DNA from: Symsagittifera roscoffensis
Lineage: Eukaryota > Xenacoelomorpha > Acoela > Convolutidae
Direction: 5' to 3'
Assembly (NCBI RefSeq): GCF_963678635.1
Contig: NC_087067.1
Coordinates: forward strand, 14,585,018-14,649,017
DNA: 64,000 nt
The notes beneath the pieces were generated by a model. That model was not told the origin of the DNA. It made no database searches and saw only the letters and a list, made by a program, of their open reading frames with translations. Position numbers and translations under genes: made by a program. Positions 37,455 through 49,352 of this stretch are shown one piece after another; the first letter of the stretch is position 1, and each line of letters starts with the position of its first letter.

Positions 37455-38168
37455 ACGAAAAAATGTTTATCAAAAAATCTTCACGCAGAGATTACCAAGA
37501 TGTCAATCAAGGAAACAGTGGAACTAGCTGCAATATCATTTCAAAATGTTAAATATGTGACTTTTGAGAGATACAAACTGTTCACGAAAATGCAATAACT
37601 GGATGAAAAATTAGAAGCGTTTCAAGCGGCACTAATTGCACAAGCAGCAAGGTCAGAGTTAAGAAATCTGGAAGATGATATAGTCCGGAACTTGTTTATT
37701 TCTTAAGTGAAGAACACAACTTTACAGGATACGTTGACAATCGAAGCACCGGAGGAGGTACTCAAAAGGGCCAAAAAAAGTCGAGCACAGCAAGTTTACT
37801 ACATCAGCTTTCCAAGAGACAAACGCAATAACAACCAGAGTATCAGCGTTTACACCCCAAGCGGGGGTCCGGATGAAAAAGAACCAATTATGGCAGTAAA
37901 AACTTCAAATGAGGAAAGAGGATAACAACCCTATAGAAGAGACGCAAACAAAAGACAGAACAAATACAAGAATACAGCGGGACATGCAATCAAACCGCGT
38001 AATCGGTGCTGGCACGCATTTGAGAATGGTCATTTGAAGTCTTGCCCGGACATGGAAAAGAAGTGCAAGAATTGTAACAAACCAAACCGCTTTGCGAAAA
38101 TGTGTAGATCACAACAAGTGAGTGAAATAACAGAGGACTCAGATAAATCAAAAGAAAAAATAACCTAG
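37455..38168 (+). pseudogene. Gypsy gag (nucleocapsid) remnant
   Basis: Gag of the plus-strand Ty3/Gypsy element. The capsid end reads LRNLEDDIVRNLFIS, the next frame LQDTLTIEAPEEVLKRA. Two zinc knuckles follow at about 37,998-38,110: the first (CWHAFENGHLKSC) has lost its second Cys, the second (CKNCNKPNRFAKMC) has Arg in place of His. Binding of RNA would be lost. Several stops and frame changes. The upstream capsid core is not recognisable, so the 5' end may be deleted. Confidence 0.75.
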
Positions 38169-38339
38169 TGGTGGACTTCGGATCGTACGAGGAGTTCGAA
38201 ATCATGGCCATGCAGAAAAACATACCTGTGGAGAAACGAATCTCAAAAATGTGAGTGACAGATTGAGGGACAAAACCAATCAATCGGACATTACGGCATG
38301 GAGAAATAAAGTACACAAGAAAGACCTACTCAGGGACCC

Positions 38340-38709
38340 CAAATCCAACAAAGTAAAATCACTAAAGGCATTGGTTAGAATAGAAAACCAAAGTATTCAG
38401 CTAACTGTAGATACAGGCAGTCCAGTGTCATTTCTCAACTGGGCCGCAACAAAAGAGAATAACGATTAATCCAAGCGACCCAGATTCATCCCAGCGGATA
38501 AACTGAAGTTGACTGCCCAATTAGACTACAACAAACAACCGATTCTCATCTTGGGGGTATTGAAAACGGATCTACGATCAGCAGGCTTTGAGGTAAAAGG
38601 AGCCACATTACTGGTCACGGAAGGACGGACTAGATGCATACTGGGCCTGGATCTAAAAGGACAAGTAAGCATAGCTTCTACACAACGACTGGCACCAAAA
38701 TCTATTTAG
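38340..38709 (+). pseudogene. Gypsy aspartic protease remnant
   Basis: The active-site motif VDTGSPVSFL lies near 38,410, the flap side follows in a second frame, and ILGLDLKGQ near 38,640 matches the C-terminal I-L-G-x-D motif of retropepsins. One frameshift separates the halves. It would have released Gag and Pol proteins. Confidence 0.8.
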
Positions 38710-38736
38710 AGAGAAGGGAAATCAAAAAACCACATT

Positions 38737-39560
38737 GTGAGCTCGAAATTTAAATACACCATAAGCCCTCCCTATTCAAGGAAGTGGAGGAGTATACCAA
38801 TCCATATACAGAATAAAGTAAAATCTGAAATAAAGAAGCTAATATCAGAAGGTCATATAGAAAAGCTAGATAAAAGTACTAGTGATTGTTTCATCGCACC
38901 AATCGTTATAACCATGAAAAAAGACTATTCAATAAACTTAGTATTGGATGCTAAGCCAATTAATCGGCAATGTTTGAAGAACAAGTATCGAATGCCAAAC
39001 ATCGATGAACTAATTGTTACAGAAGAAAAAGTGGGCGAACAAAACTTTACCAAACTAAATCTAAGACACGCGTATAGCCAATTTAAACTGGCTGCAGATA
39101 CAGCACGGCAATGTAATTTGAGCATAGTTGTCGGTAACGTAACAGGAACTTATAGATTTCTAACGGGGTTCTATGGCCTGGCAGATAAGCCAGCCGAGTA
39201 CAAAAAAGTCATGTACATAACAATTAACCATGCAATTAACACTTTCTGTTTTCTGGATGATATTTTTATTGTGCCGAAAGTTGATAAATTCGAACACGAA
39301 AAACTGGTGAAAAGGTAATGAAGAATTTGAACGACAAAAACATCGTTTTAAAGATTTCTAAAGATGATTTTTTTAAAACGAGGTAGACTGGTTAGGCAAC
39401 CAACTATCAGTTTCCGGAGTTACACCAAAGCTTACCAAGACAGAGGCTATACAGAAACTTAGTTCATCTAAATTGTTAAAACAGTTAAGGTCATTCCTAG
39501 GAAGTATGAATCATATTGCTACGCAGCAGGTCTAACGGAAAATCTCCGACTGCTTTTGAA
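38737..39560 (+). pseudogene. Gypsy reverse transcriptase remnant
   Basis: 193 codons are open (38,737-39,318). Motifs: IPIHIQNKVKSEIKKLISEG, FIAPIVITMKKD, LVLDAKPINRQ, FTKLNLRHAYSQFKL (motif A; the catalytic Asp is Asn here), FLTGFYGLADKPAEYKKVM, FCFLDDIFIVPK (motif C with both Asp intact), then frameshifted VDWLGNQLS, LKQLRSFLGSMNHIA. Loss of the motif A Asp alone would kill activity. The lineage resembles the K02A2.6-like Gypsy group by general style. Confidence 0.9.
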
Positions 39561-39689
39561 AGAAGAAAACCAAAAAAATAAATTATAAGAAAAAAATCGC
39601 AGTAACAAAAACTCAACTGAGGAGCAGAACACACGGTCGCCTTTGAGAGTATTAAAAAGGCAGTGCCAACCATGTCAAAACTGAACTAG

Positions 39690-40065
39690 TACAATGCGAG
39701 AAGGGAGAATACAGTCAAATGTGAGGCAAGCCATAATGGGTTGGGAGCCACGATAGAACAAAAAGCCGACGAGGGGGAGTGGACACTAATATCGTTCGCA
39801 TCCAGATACCTCAACATCCAAGAGCAAAAATATTCGACGAACAATTTAGAGCTTTTTGCGGTTGTGTGGGCAGTGGAGAGGTAGAAACATTATTTCTTAG
39901 GCCAAGAATATATCATTGCAACCGACCATAAAGCATTGACATCAGCCCTGGATGTGAACAGGTCAAACAAGACATATCAATCTAGAGTGACGCGTTAGAT
40001 TGATAGATTGCTGCCTTTTCAGTTCAAAATAGTTCACACTCGAGGGACGTAGTTGACTTTTTGTG
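39690..40065 (+). pseudogene. Gypsy RNase H remnant
   Basis: CEASHNGLGATIEQKADEGEW (first catalytic Asp is Glu), ISFASRYLNIQEQKYSTNNLELFAVVWAVER (39,795-39,880), IIATDHKALTSAL (39,910-39,950) and VTR-stop-IDRLLPFQF. Two stops. Between this and the integrase (40,066-41,085) lies a Lys/Glu-rich linker in broken frames with no motif. Confidence 0.85.
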
Positions 40066-41085
40066 ACGAGAACCTATTGGTGACCCACGAAAACCGGAAC
40101 GACATAATGTAGAATAAACAGAATATAGGACTCATTGTCTCACGGTCGCTATAGTAATCAAAACGGTCAAAAACGAACAAAGCTCGACGGAAACCAAATA
40201 TATCGAATATCGCGTTCGTACAAACAGTCATTTTCTCCATTTTCAACCCAAAAGACGGTCGGCAAGAAATTTCATAAAAGAGAAAAACCAAATCAAATCA
40301 AAAAATTAGCAATAGCGATCGACAACAAAACCGAGCATATGAATGGTGGTCGGAAACACCACAGGAGAGATGGAGAGGCGACAGTAGAGACGAATCAAAA
40401 GACAACGAACCCACGCTAGAATAGGTCAATAAGTGACGCCAATGAAGTATCAGAAGAGAAGGAAGTCGCGGAGACCCTCCAAAGAAAATAGGGGAGCAAG
40501 AAAAATCTAGACAGCTCTGAAAGCGAAACCAGAAATACTAAAAAATCAAGAACAAAATGAGCCCTATCCAACAGTAAGCAAAAAGAGGTGGACACACGAT
40601 TGCTTTTTTTCTGGCAGCTAATCGGGGGAGAATTGAGCATACCACCGAGCAACACTCGTGAACTGGAGGCGGCCACGGAGGAAGCGGAGTGCCAATTGAG
40701 ACTAATCGGAGGGAGAAGCGAACATTCAAACGAAAAACACTCGCGAAGTCGAGGCAAGCACAGAGGAACACAAATCAAAAACACCACCTGCTAGAGCGGA
40801 TGAATCAGGAAATAGCGAAATATAAGTAAAAGAGGTAAATTTAACAACGACCGAAGAAAACGAGGATGACCCGAAAACAAGAAGTCTGCGTAGTAGAGGC
40901 ATCGCGGCGAGTCAGTTACCTGTCCAGGAAGGACAGTTTTAAACTGTCGGAACAGCTGGGGGAAGAAAGATTAGGCAACCTGTCACGACCTTTCGAAAAA
41001 ACCTTCTCGCAGAGCTCATCTCGGAGGATGCATCGATGGGTTGTCTGAGACGAGTGGTAGAGAGAGGAGACAAGATTGGTTTCGA

Positions 41086-42036
41086 ACTCGTGGGGCACTA
41101 TACAAATCCGCTGCGGAACCAATTGGCAGTAACAGATGACTGTATGCTGGTGGACAACTGAGTTAAAGTCATCATACAACTCCACCCAGCAGTGATAAAA
41201 AGAATACATAGAGGACATCCAGACAAGGAAGCAATGTTGGGCGTTTCCAGATATTTGTGGTGTCCACACATGCACAAAGACATTGTGAACTTGACGGAGG
41301 AGTGCCGCAGTTGTACCAGATATGATAAGAAAGCTAAATACTTAATTGCCGAAAAAGACTCAAAATCTCTGTCACTGCTTACGCAGCCGGGTCAAGTATT
41401 CAACATAGGTTATGCAGGCGCCATGGAAAACCATAAGGGAAAAAACATATTTAATAGTAGCAATCGAACGGTGAAAAAAACAAAATCATCAATCGAAACC
41501 AAAAAGCAAACAAAGACACTCACGGCATTCCGGAATCAAATATATCCGGAATCTTGTTTTCGTGCTTCATGAGACGATTAATAAAAAAATTCTGTTCCGA
41601 ACTGAGTATTGAACAAAATTTCTGCCCGCTGGGGGATCACAGAGGGTGCGGTTTAGTTGAGAGAACAATACAAACAAAAACGAAGACTTTGGGTAATGTT
41701 GCTAGAAGTAAAGTTACGATCGACAAAATTTTCCACTTGCAAAACAATTCGCGATCTCAGATGAAACAAACCAAAAACGAGTCAGTCTCCCCGTTTCAGG
41801 CACATTTCGAACGATCACAAAGGGACAAAATTAAAATCACTAAAAGACAATTTTTAACTATTTCTGACCGTTTAGACAAAGAGAATCTGGAACAATCTGC
41901 CCTGACAGCTTTGCAACTAAAAATTCTGATCGATCAGTCCAGGGACAATGTGAAGATTGGCAAAAAGGGAAACATAAGCAAAGACACGAGCCCAATGTTC
42001 AAACAGCAACTGTCAACAGCAAAAGATAATGAATGA
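41086..42036 (+). pseudogene. Gypsy integrase remnant
   Basis: HHCC module HRGHPDKEAMLGVSRYLW...CRSC (41,203-41,325). The core start FNIGYAGAM has Gly where the first catalytic Asp is expected. The middle of the core (second Asp) is scrambled or deleted at 41,450-41,600. DHRGCGLVERTIQT (41,638-41,680) keeps the catalytic Glu. The 160-codon open stretch 41,554-42,036 is the C-terminal part. The element cannot integrate. Confidence 0.85.
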
Positions 42037-43327
42037 TCGACAGTGTTGAAGAATTTGCTTGAGGCAAACGCTAGGTGGAACGTAGAACGAGCAACGAGGA
42101 GACGCGGCGAATAACGACATAAGACCAATAGTGGACAAAACAGGACAATCAAACCCAGAAGGAGCTGCCGAAGGAACTCACTTATTCGTGGGAAAAGGGC
42201 TTCATTGAAGACGAGGAAGTTCTCCAAGAACTCTCAGAAAAAGACAATACTACGAAAAGATGAACACCGGAAAAATGGTGACATTCGCTCGAAAAACCGC
42301 TAAAAGAAAAAATCGCGTCGGAGTTGGGCTTGACAAAAAAGACAACCGGTGGATCATTATATCGCAAAAGCCACAAAGTGGAAACAAAGATCCAGAAGAC
42401 AGGAGAACCTACACAGGACTCGAGTAAAAACCCAACGGTTGAGCCGAAAAAGAAAGCACAAAGATCTGTTCGCCAGATAGACTAGAGGAGAGCGCTTCAG
42501 AAGCTGAGGAGGAACCTGATGCGCCAACAACTGACACCGCAGTCGAAGATCGGGTACTGGCGGATCAAACCAACGTGTCGTTCCCAAAGGAAAGGTTTCA
42601 GAATTGTAAGCAGATTGTCAATCCGAAAGAAACAAAAGCGGCTGGGGGACATAATATGGCAGTGAAAGGGGCCAAACCGAATACAGGAACGCCAAAATCA
42701 TCGTGCGGCCCAAAAAAACAGAAGGAAGATGTACTGAACACTCGGATAAGAAAAATAAGACAGTACAAGAAGCGATATGAGAGAAAGCTGCAACAGCAGC
42801 TTCCGGATCAGAGCCCAAGAAGATGGAAACAGAAAGAGACACAATACAATCAAACTCAGCGCATCGAAATTCACAAAAAGAATAGAAGTTAACAAAAATC
42901 GATTTGACAACGAATCCAGAGGATATTCTGGAGACATTCAAGAACCGAAACTTGTCCCCAGCCGTGTGAGAAAGTCTCGCGGACCAAGTCGTGAACAGAG
43001 GGTGCAGATAGTAGCAGATGACCTCAGAAGCGGAAGCCAACCAGCAGGGGAAACAGACAACAAGTTCAACACCCCGTCTGCTACGTCAGACAACTCGAGC
43101 GCCGAAGATGTAGGGCAGGAGGAGCTCTAGCCAGACAAAGAAGAAAGAACCAAAACGGTTCGGAGACCTAGTGAAACATTCAGTACGTGAAGTATCGGAG
43201 GACAAATTGACCGGGGCAGACTACTGAAAGCAGCTCTACAAGAGTATCGGCGACGGCTCGCACATTTCAAAAACGAGGAACGGCAGGCCGCTAAAGACAA
43301 GACTGGGACTACTAGATCGACATTTTT
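42037..43327 (+). pseudogene. Gypsy pol tail and 3' region
   Basis: Charged, low-complexity tail in several frames (for example 42,575-42,892). The last 435 bases duplicate 33,690-34,112. No LTR pair could be confirmed around the element, so its outer limits are uncertain. Confidence 0.6.
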
Positions 43328-44939
43328 TCCTGAACGAAGAAGCACCGTGAAACCCGTACTGGAGGATCGAATTAGGTAAAGATTGAAAGACAGAAACAGA
43401 TGCTGTAATTGAAAAATTTACAGATGTCAATTGAAAATTGCAAAAGCTCCAAAAACAGTGAAAAAAACTGTGCGTCGCAATCTAATTGTTGAAAATTTTC
43501 CGAAATGTTCTTTGCCAAAATTAGTCAGTTGATATTCAACTGATCCAATAATCGATGCTTTTTATAATCATTGGTCAAGTCGACAGATCGACAGTTTCAA
43601 CCAACAAAAACCAATTGAACTTTCAAACTATTCACATCGGCCAGTCATGTCGAAACGATATCAACCTATATTTAATCAAAACACTTCCAAGAGACTGATT
43701 AAAAAGAATCAACAGAAAAAATTCTGATTTGGCTAGGAAATTACGCATTTGAGAAGTTTATTTGACTTAAGAAGATTTAATCCCGACATACTACCCCTAA
43801 CCAAGTGTACTAAATGGTATACTAAAAAGACTAAAAGAGCTACATAGTTCAAAAAGCAGTAGAAACATGAAAAAGCAGTTTAACTTAAATTTTTCAGGCA
43901 ATTCAGAAAACATCTCATCTTTTTATCAATATCTAATTAGTTCAGAAAATTAATATTAAAAGAAATTCTCTACTCCAGAAACTTATTCTAAGAAGTCAAA
44001 AAGAACGAAACCTTCCACTCAACCATTTGGAAATACGGTTCCACCAAACCTTAAGGGCAAATTTAAAAAGAAATAGATGAGCATTATACATGTTTTATAT
44101 TCTTTCTTAATCTTTTATAACAAAAAACAAAAGAAAACAAAAATAAACGTATATACAACAAATAATATATTACATGGTTCCACCTCAGTCCAAAGCAACT
44201 TGGAAACAAAATTATGTTCTATAAAATTTAAACTATTATAAACTCACAACAGTTTTAGGGACAAAATTATTTTTTTTGTCATAATTTCAGCTTCGATATT
44301 TTAATTTTCGCTACAAATTGTAGCAAGGGCTCAGGTTGTCACCAGCCCAGTATAATTTTTTTTTAAAACTGCAAGTTTCTCTTGCTTACGCGCCAATTGT
44401 TTTTCTATCTCCCACCAGTATTATTTTGTGATATCTACTCTCGTTTCAATCATCTGCTTCAGTGCTGACGAAGCAAAGGACTCTCCTTCCCGCAACAACG
44501 GTATATCAAACGAAAAACCGCACTGGTATACCAAAAAAAAACTCCCGATGAAATATTTCGAAATCCTGATCATACATCAATTCGAAAGTTTGTTTTTCAA
44601 TCCCACAACTCGACTATCTATCCCCTAAAGAGAGATATATTTTTTAGTTCAATTAGTGTTCAGCTCAAATTATATGGATAAAAAAGAAAGTTATCTTTAT
44701 CGTTTCTCAAAGATATGACCAGCTAATTGAATTTCAACATAGCAGCTTGATTTCGTATTCCATCTGCCCATTTGATTAGAACAATTGGTTGGTGAAGGAT
44801 TACAATATTTGCAAAGCAAGACACATCTAACAAAAAAGTACACCAATTACTGATCATAAAAATCAAGTCACTCGTTCCGGCCCTAGGTACGTACCAGTAC
44901 AACGAAGACGACACGGTACAAAAATCAACGGCAGGACTT
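43328..44939. other. No gene recognised between two retroelement remnants
   Basis: The base composition returns to AT-rich. It may contain the 3' LTR of the Gypsy element and the 5' end of the next one. At 44,860-45,120 three short variants of a GCC-TAGG-CAC-ACC motif recur about 100 bases apart (44,878, 44,995, 45,105), the last two inside the repeat that follows. Confidence 0.4.
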
Positions 44940-45620
44940 GTTCAAACAAAACTTGTCTAAAACATTGAGGATCATAAAAATGAAGCCTTTCCTGCTCGCC
45001 TTAAGCACCTACCGAGTAAAAACATTGCTGGCAATAAATTCAAGCGCCTCCAGCTCAAACTAAGATCAACGTCGCTGATTAAACAATCAAGCCCCTTCTG
45101 CCTGCCGTAGGCACGAACCAATGAAACAGTTACAGCAGAGTCGGTTAACTAACAGCAGACCTTGATAAACAAAACGAACACTGGAAAATATCAGATTCTG
45201 ATCTATAAAAACCAGTAAAAGAAATCAGACTCATTCTCCACAATTGTACAGCAATCGAAAACCGCATCTGAATTCAGAGAAAACAGTCCTGTCAAAAAAT
45301 AAAAATGATCACTTCATCTCAACTCAGAAAACAATCCAGTCAGTTCTGACTAAATCAGTCAAAAAAATAAAAACTTCAACAACTTTTCCGTCTTAACTCA
45401 GAAAAAATCAAATCACTTCTGACTAAAATTAGTAGAAAAAACCTCATTGAATCTCAACTTAGAAAAAATTAAACAGTTGACTTCGAAAATATCAAACAGA
45501 CAAATCATCGATCTTGAAGAACGCGAAACCATAGATTTTGACCACCCCACCGAAATTCTCGATGAGCACCTTGTAAATTTTAACCCAAAAAGATCAAAAT
45601 TACAAAATTACAACGACGAT
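44940..45620 (+). repeat. Leader-plus-ORF-start block, copy 1
   Basis: Collinear with 45,880-46,560: shared 'cattctccacaattgtaca', 'cttaactcagaaaaaatcaa' and 'attctcgatgagcaccttgt'. The last ~180 bases are coding: frame 45,447-45,632 reads DLEERETIDF and ILDEHLVNFNPK. The non-coding first part looks like LTR/leader sequence. The pair flanks the macro-domain fragment. Confidence 0.8.
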
Positions 45621-45890
45621 ATACCAAAATGAGAGACATTTGTAGCTTCAAAACATATCAAAATTAACGAAATCATTGTTTTTCGAGATTCCGACTCTGG
45701 ACATATTGTTTACAGTCTGGTCACAAACAGATAGTTATTGAAAAAAACCTGACATATGAAAGCATATATTATGCTCTGGAAGAAATGAAAGACCATGCAA
45801 TTGCAAACAACTTTCGTTGTATTGCTATGTCAAAAATTGCTAGTGGCTCAGACAAAAAGGATTGGAGAGAAGTCTCTACTCAGTGCTGAT
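45447..45890 (+). pseudogene. Retroelement ORF with OARD1-like macro domain
   Basis: The first frame (to 45,632) encodes ~60 residues with no known fold. Frameshifted sequence follows: NEIIVFRDSDSGHIVYSLVT (45,668-45,730), then LTYESIYYALEEMKDHA...CIAMSKIASGSDKKDWREV (45,751-45,882), then stop. This order (V-x-Y-x-L-V-T strand, T-Y-E-S helix, I-A-M-x-x-I-x-x-G-x-D-x-x-D-W) is that of macro domains of the OARD1/Poa1p type, which remove or bind ADP-ribose. The N-terminal half of the fold, with the ADP-ribose-binding Asn loop, was not found. The usual Gly-Cys-Gly-Leu-Asp loop is Ala-Ser-Gly-Ser-Asp. One frameshift plus truncation make it non-functional. It sits between two copies of a retroelement leader, so it is element-borne. 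Confidence 0.65.
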
Positions 45891-46560
45891 CATAAAACTT
45901 AAGCCATTACTGCTCGCCGTAAGCAACTACCAAGTAAAAACTTTTCTGGTAATAAAATCAAACCCCTCCTGAACAAATTAAGGTAAAACATTGCTGACAA
46001 AAAAATCAAGCCCTTTCTGCCTGCCTTAGGCACGCACCAATAAAAAAATTACGGCAGAGTCGGATAATTAACAGCAGATTTTGTTAAAACAAAACAAAAA
46101 CTGGAAAAAAAAACGATTTGAAAAATCATAATCTGATCTATACAAACCAGCCAAAATCAAACAGATTCATTCTCCACAATTGTACAACAAAACCGAATCT
46201 CAACTCACAGAAAAAAGTCCTGATTAAACTAATTAGAAATGAAAAAATCACTTCATCTCAGTTCGGAAAAAAAATCAAGTCAGTTCTGACTAAACCAGTC
46301 AAAAAAACTTTGAAAACTTTTCCATCTTAACTCAGAAAAAATCAAATCACTCCTGACTAAAAAGAGTCAAAAAACAAAAACTAACTGAATCTCAACTCAG
46401 AACAAAATTAAACTGTTCTGACTTCGAAAATGTCCAACACATATATCAAAGATCTCGAAGAAGGCGCAATCATGGATTTTGAACACCCCATCTAAATTCT
46501 CGATGAGCACCTTGTAAAATTCAACCCGAAAACAACAAAATTACAAAAACTGACGTTACC
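45880..46560 (+). repeat. Leader-plus-ORF-start block, copy 2
   Basis: Second copy of 44,940-45,620. Its ORF start (46,430-46,550) keeps DLEE and ILDEHLVKFNPK but has a stop in HP(T)EILDE. What follows is not the macro domain but sequence leading to the envelope-like remnant. Confidence 0.8.
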
Positions 46561-46659
46561 TTGTACTAACAACATTATGGCACAAGAATTAATGGGACAA
46601 TGTGTCGTATAAAAAATCAATCTATCCGATGATTTCCCGAGCAGCTCGATTCAAGTACA

Positions 46660-48600
46660 ATAGGCGCTCGTCAAAAAGTAATCACAACTGATATACATAT
46701 ATCAACAGACACTTTTAAAATTGCAGCCGAACGTGGCTATGTTAATTTAGGCTTTTCTAGAACTAAAAATTTTCCGTCCCGTTTAAACGAAAAAAAATTG
46801 TTACTAACTGCCACGCCGGTAAAATACACGTCAAACATCACAATGAACGTGATGGCCACTCTTCGATAAAACTCAACACGTTTGAAACAAATAAGTAAAG
46901 TATTTCATTGACTGTCAGTCTAAAAAATTAACAATTGGCAAAAATTTTTTTGCGTTGTCCGGGCTATGATAACAGATGGGATACTACATCCCTAGACCCT
47001 TTTCCTTAGAGTTGAAAGAAACTCAAAATTGCGTCTTTTCATTTCTCAATGAATTCGAAGAAAAAATGATACGAAATGAAGAGAACTACTAGATTATAAA
47101 AGATTAATTTACAAAATCAATTCACAAACCTCGATCGAAGGATTCTTCAAAACTTATGCTTAAAAAAATAAATGAGCCTCAATCTTTATGTAGTTAATCA
47201 TAAAGTCTATCCAACCCAAAATGGAACTGTGTTTATAGCACACCAAAACGGTCACAATATGGAAACTGGAGAAAAACCAATCCAGACTTTATCGCAGGTA
47301 TTAGCTATGCAAAGCTGAACAAAACATACGTAAATTATGCTAAGAGTCCTAAAAGTCCCTTCACGCCTCAGCAAATCGACTATGAAGCTCAACTAGGAAC
47401 AAAACTAGATTCTAATCTTTTTCGGAGCTTCTACATGCTCCGAGCTGCCGAATCGTTCCTTTTAAAGAATCGATGCGAACTCGAAAGGTCCATCATTCTT
47501 AAAACTTTGATGTTTTCTCAAGACCTCGCGTTTAGCCGGCTATATTTTGACCCAAAAGACGTCTATGGTTCTAAAGGCTAATGGCAATGTTGACTGGCTA
47601 TAACATTGCCCTAAATTTTATTCTCCATTATAAATAATGGAACAGTGCTATAACCCAGTACCGATTATGTCTAAAGACCAAATTCATAGTGTCGATCCAA
47701 TTAACAACGATAATTTGTCTCGTTTAAAAAAAAACGAGTATGTTAGTATTTTTGGTACAGTACAGTACTGTTTAGGAAAAAATGTGGAATCATATTCGCT
47801 TAATTTCTTTTCGTCAAGTGTAATTTAGACGCCTTTGTATTTGTAATAAAAGTATTACACATACACAAAACGATGCCTTCATTTTTGCAAAGTTTTGCTA
47901 GCGGCCACGGATAACATACTCTTCACTTCTAGATTGACTTCAATATTAACTCAAAATGAGACTGATCAAATTACTGAGTGCAAGAATCATGCTCATGCAC
48001 CTCTGCCAGAGGATTCTGACTACGAAAATCAAGATAAAGTATATTGTAGACTTTAATTAGTCAATTTTTAAAAATCATGCAACCCAAAACTGACCTACTC
48101 CGGTCTAATCTATTTCATTTTTTATTACAGGATGTATCCGAAAATTTTCTTGAAACTCCAACGAAAAAGACATCCTGAAAATAGAAAATCTCTTCTCGCT
48201 AGACGACTCAAAGAACACAATGGACCGAATGAATTGACTCTACTTGGACATACATTTAAAAATTCAAAGATAAATTAAGATAAACAAGGGCGTACAAAAA
48301 AGAAAGACAATGGTCAGACATTTCAAGATTATACCTACTCATACTGCACTAAAATCATTTCTTGAACAAACTGGCTATACATCATCTACAACTCCCGAAA
48401 CAACACACTTGTTCCAGCAGCTTTCATAACTGCATAAATGCAGACATCCACCTTGAATTCTAATAGACCAGATTCAAAAAACTATATCAACGACCTACAT
48501 CGCATCCATCAGATGCAGAAGACAGTCAATGAGCTGAGAATTCTAAATCAGCAACGCACAACCCAGTGAAATGAATATTTTAGAACCATTTTAACTATTT
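46660..48600 (+). pseudogene. Envelope-like ORF remnant of a retroelement
   Basis: Broken frames on the plus strand. VYPTQNGTVFIAHQNG (47,205-47,255), YEAQLGTKLDSNLFRSFYMLR with LERSIILKTLMFSQD (47,380-47,530), then HCPKFYSPL, IMEQCYNPVPIMSKD and SVDPIN (47,600-47,705). The Cys-bearing motifs resemble a glycoprotein-like third ORF carried by some invertebrate LTR elements. A heptad-like stretch (INDLHRIHQMQKTVNEL) is at 48,490-48,540. Many stops; no intact signal peptide or membrane anchor is assignable. The identification rests on motif style and order, not on a search. Confidence 0.5.
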
Positions 48601-49352
48601 ATTGGCCTTAATCATTTATCTGTATTAAAAAGTTTATAAAGCACATTTAAATTTGGTTTTTCGATACAATTTCGTCCTTAATAACTACAACACCTCCCAC
48701 TGTGATTTGACCGCCGCCACAAGACTACACAAACTATTGAAACTTTGCTGCAACTTTATGGTGTATAATCAATTTGTTAATTTTATATTTTTTAAACTAT
48801 TTGTTGGCCTCTATTTATAAAAACGAACACTCGTCCTATTAGAAGGTTGGATATTCAGAATCAAAATCAGATAATTTTTTTTATGCTTTGGATGAAATCA
48901 GTAAAAATGCAGACGAACTACGTTAACAACTAAACATTTGGATATTAGTACCATAAACGCTGAAAACGAACCGAATAAGGTAACATTATTAAATAATCAC
49001 CAAGAATGCAAAATGCAAGCGTTGTAAAACAAGATTAACCAAAAAATGGAATGTGGTTCATATCAAATTCATTCGCTTGTCGACTTTCGCTTCTACGCTT
49101 AAAATTACATAACTAACAAAACTTGCTCTTCGCTCTCTTTCGCTTATACGAGCTTTCTAAATCATTAATTCTCAGCTCCTACCAGCTTTCTTGCCAATAC
49201 TAACTCATTGGACCAAAAACGATAAGTTTCATCAAAAAAGTAAATACTTCAGATTGAGAATAAAATCCAACATAAAAAAAACGCATGCTGTTCTTTATAT
49301 TTTGCCGATCTATAACTATTGATGTTATAAGCTATGCCTATAAATAGAAACA
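48601..49352. other. No feature recognised
   Basis: AT-rich sequence between the envelope-like remnant and the hairpin repeat, possibly the 3' end of the retroelement. Confidence 0.4.
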
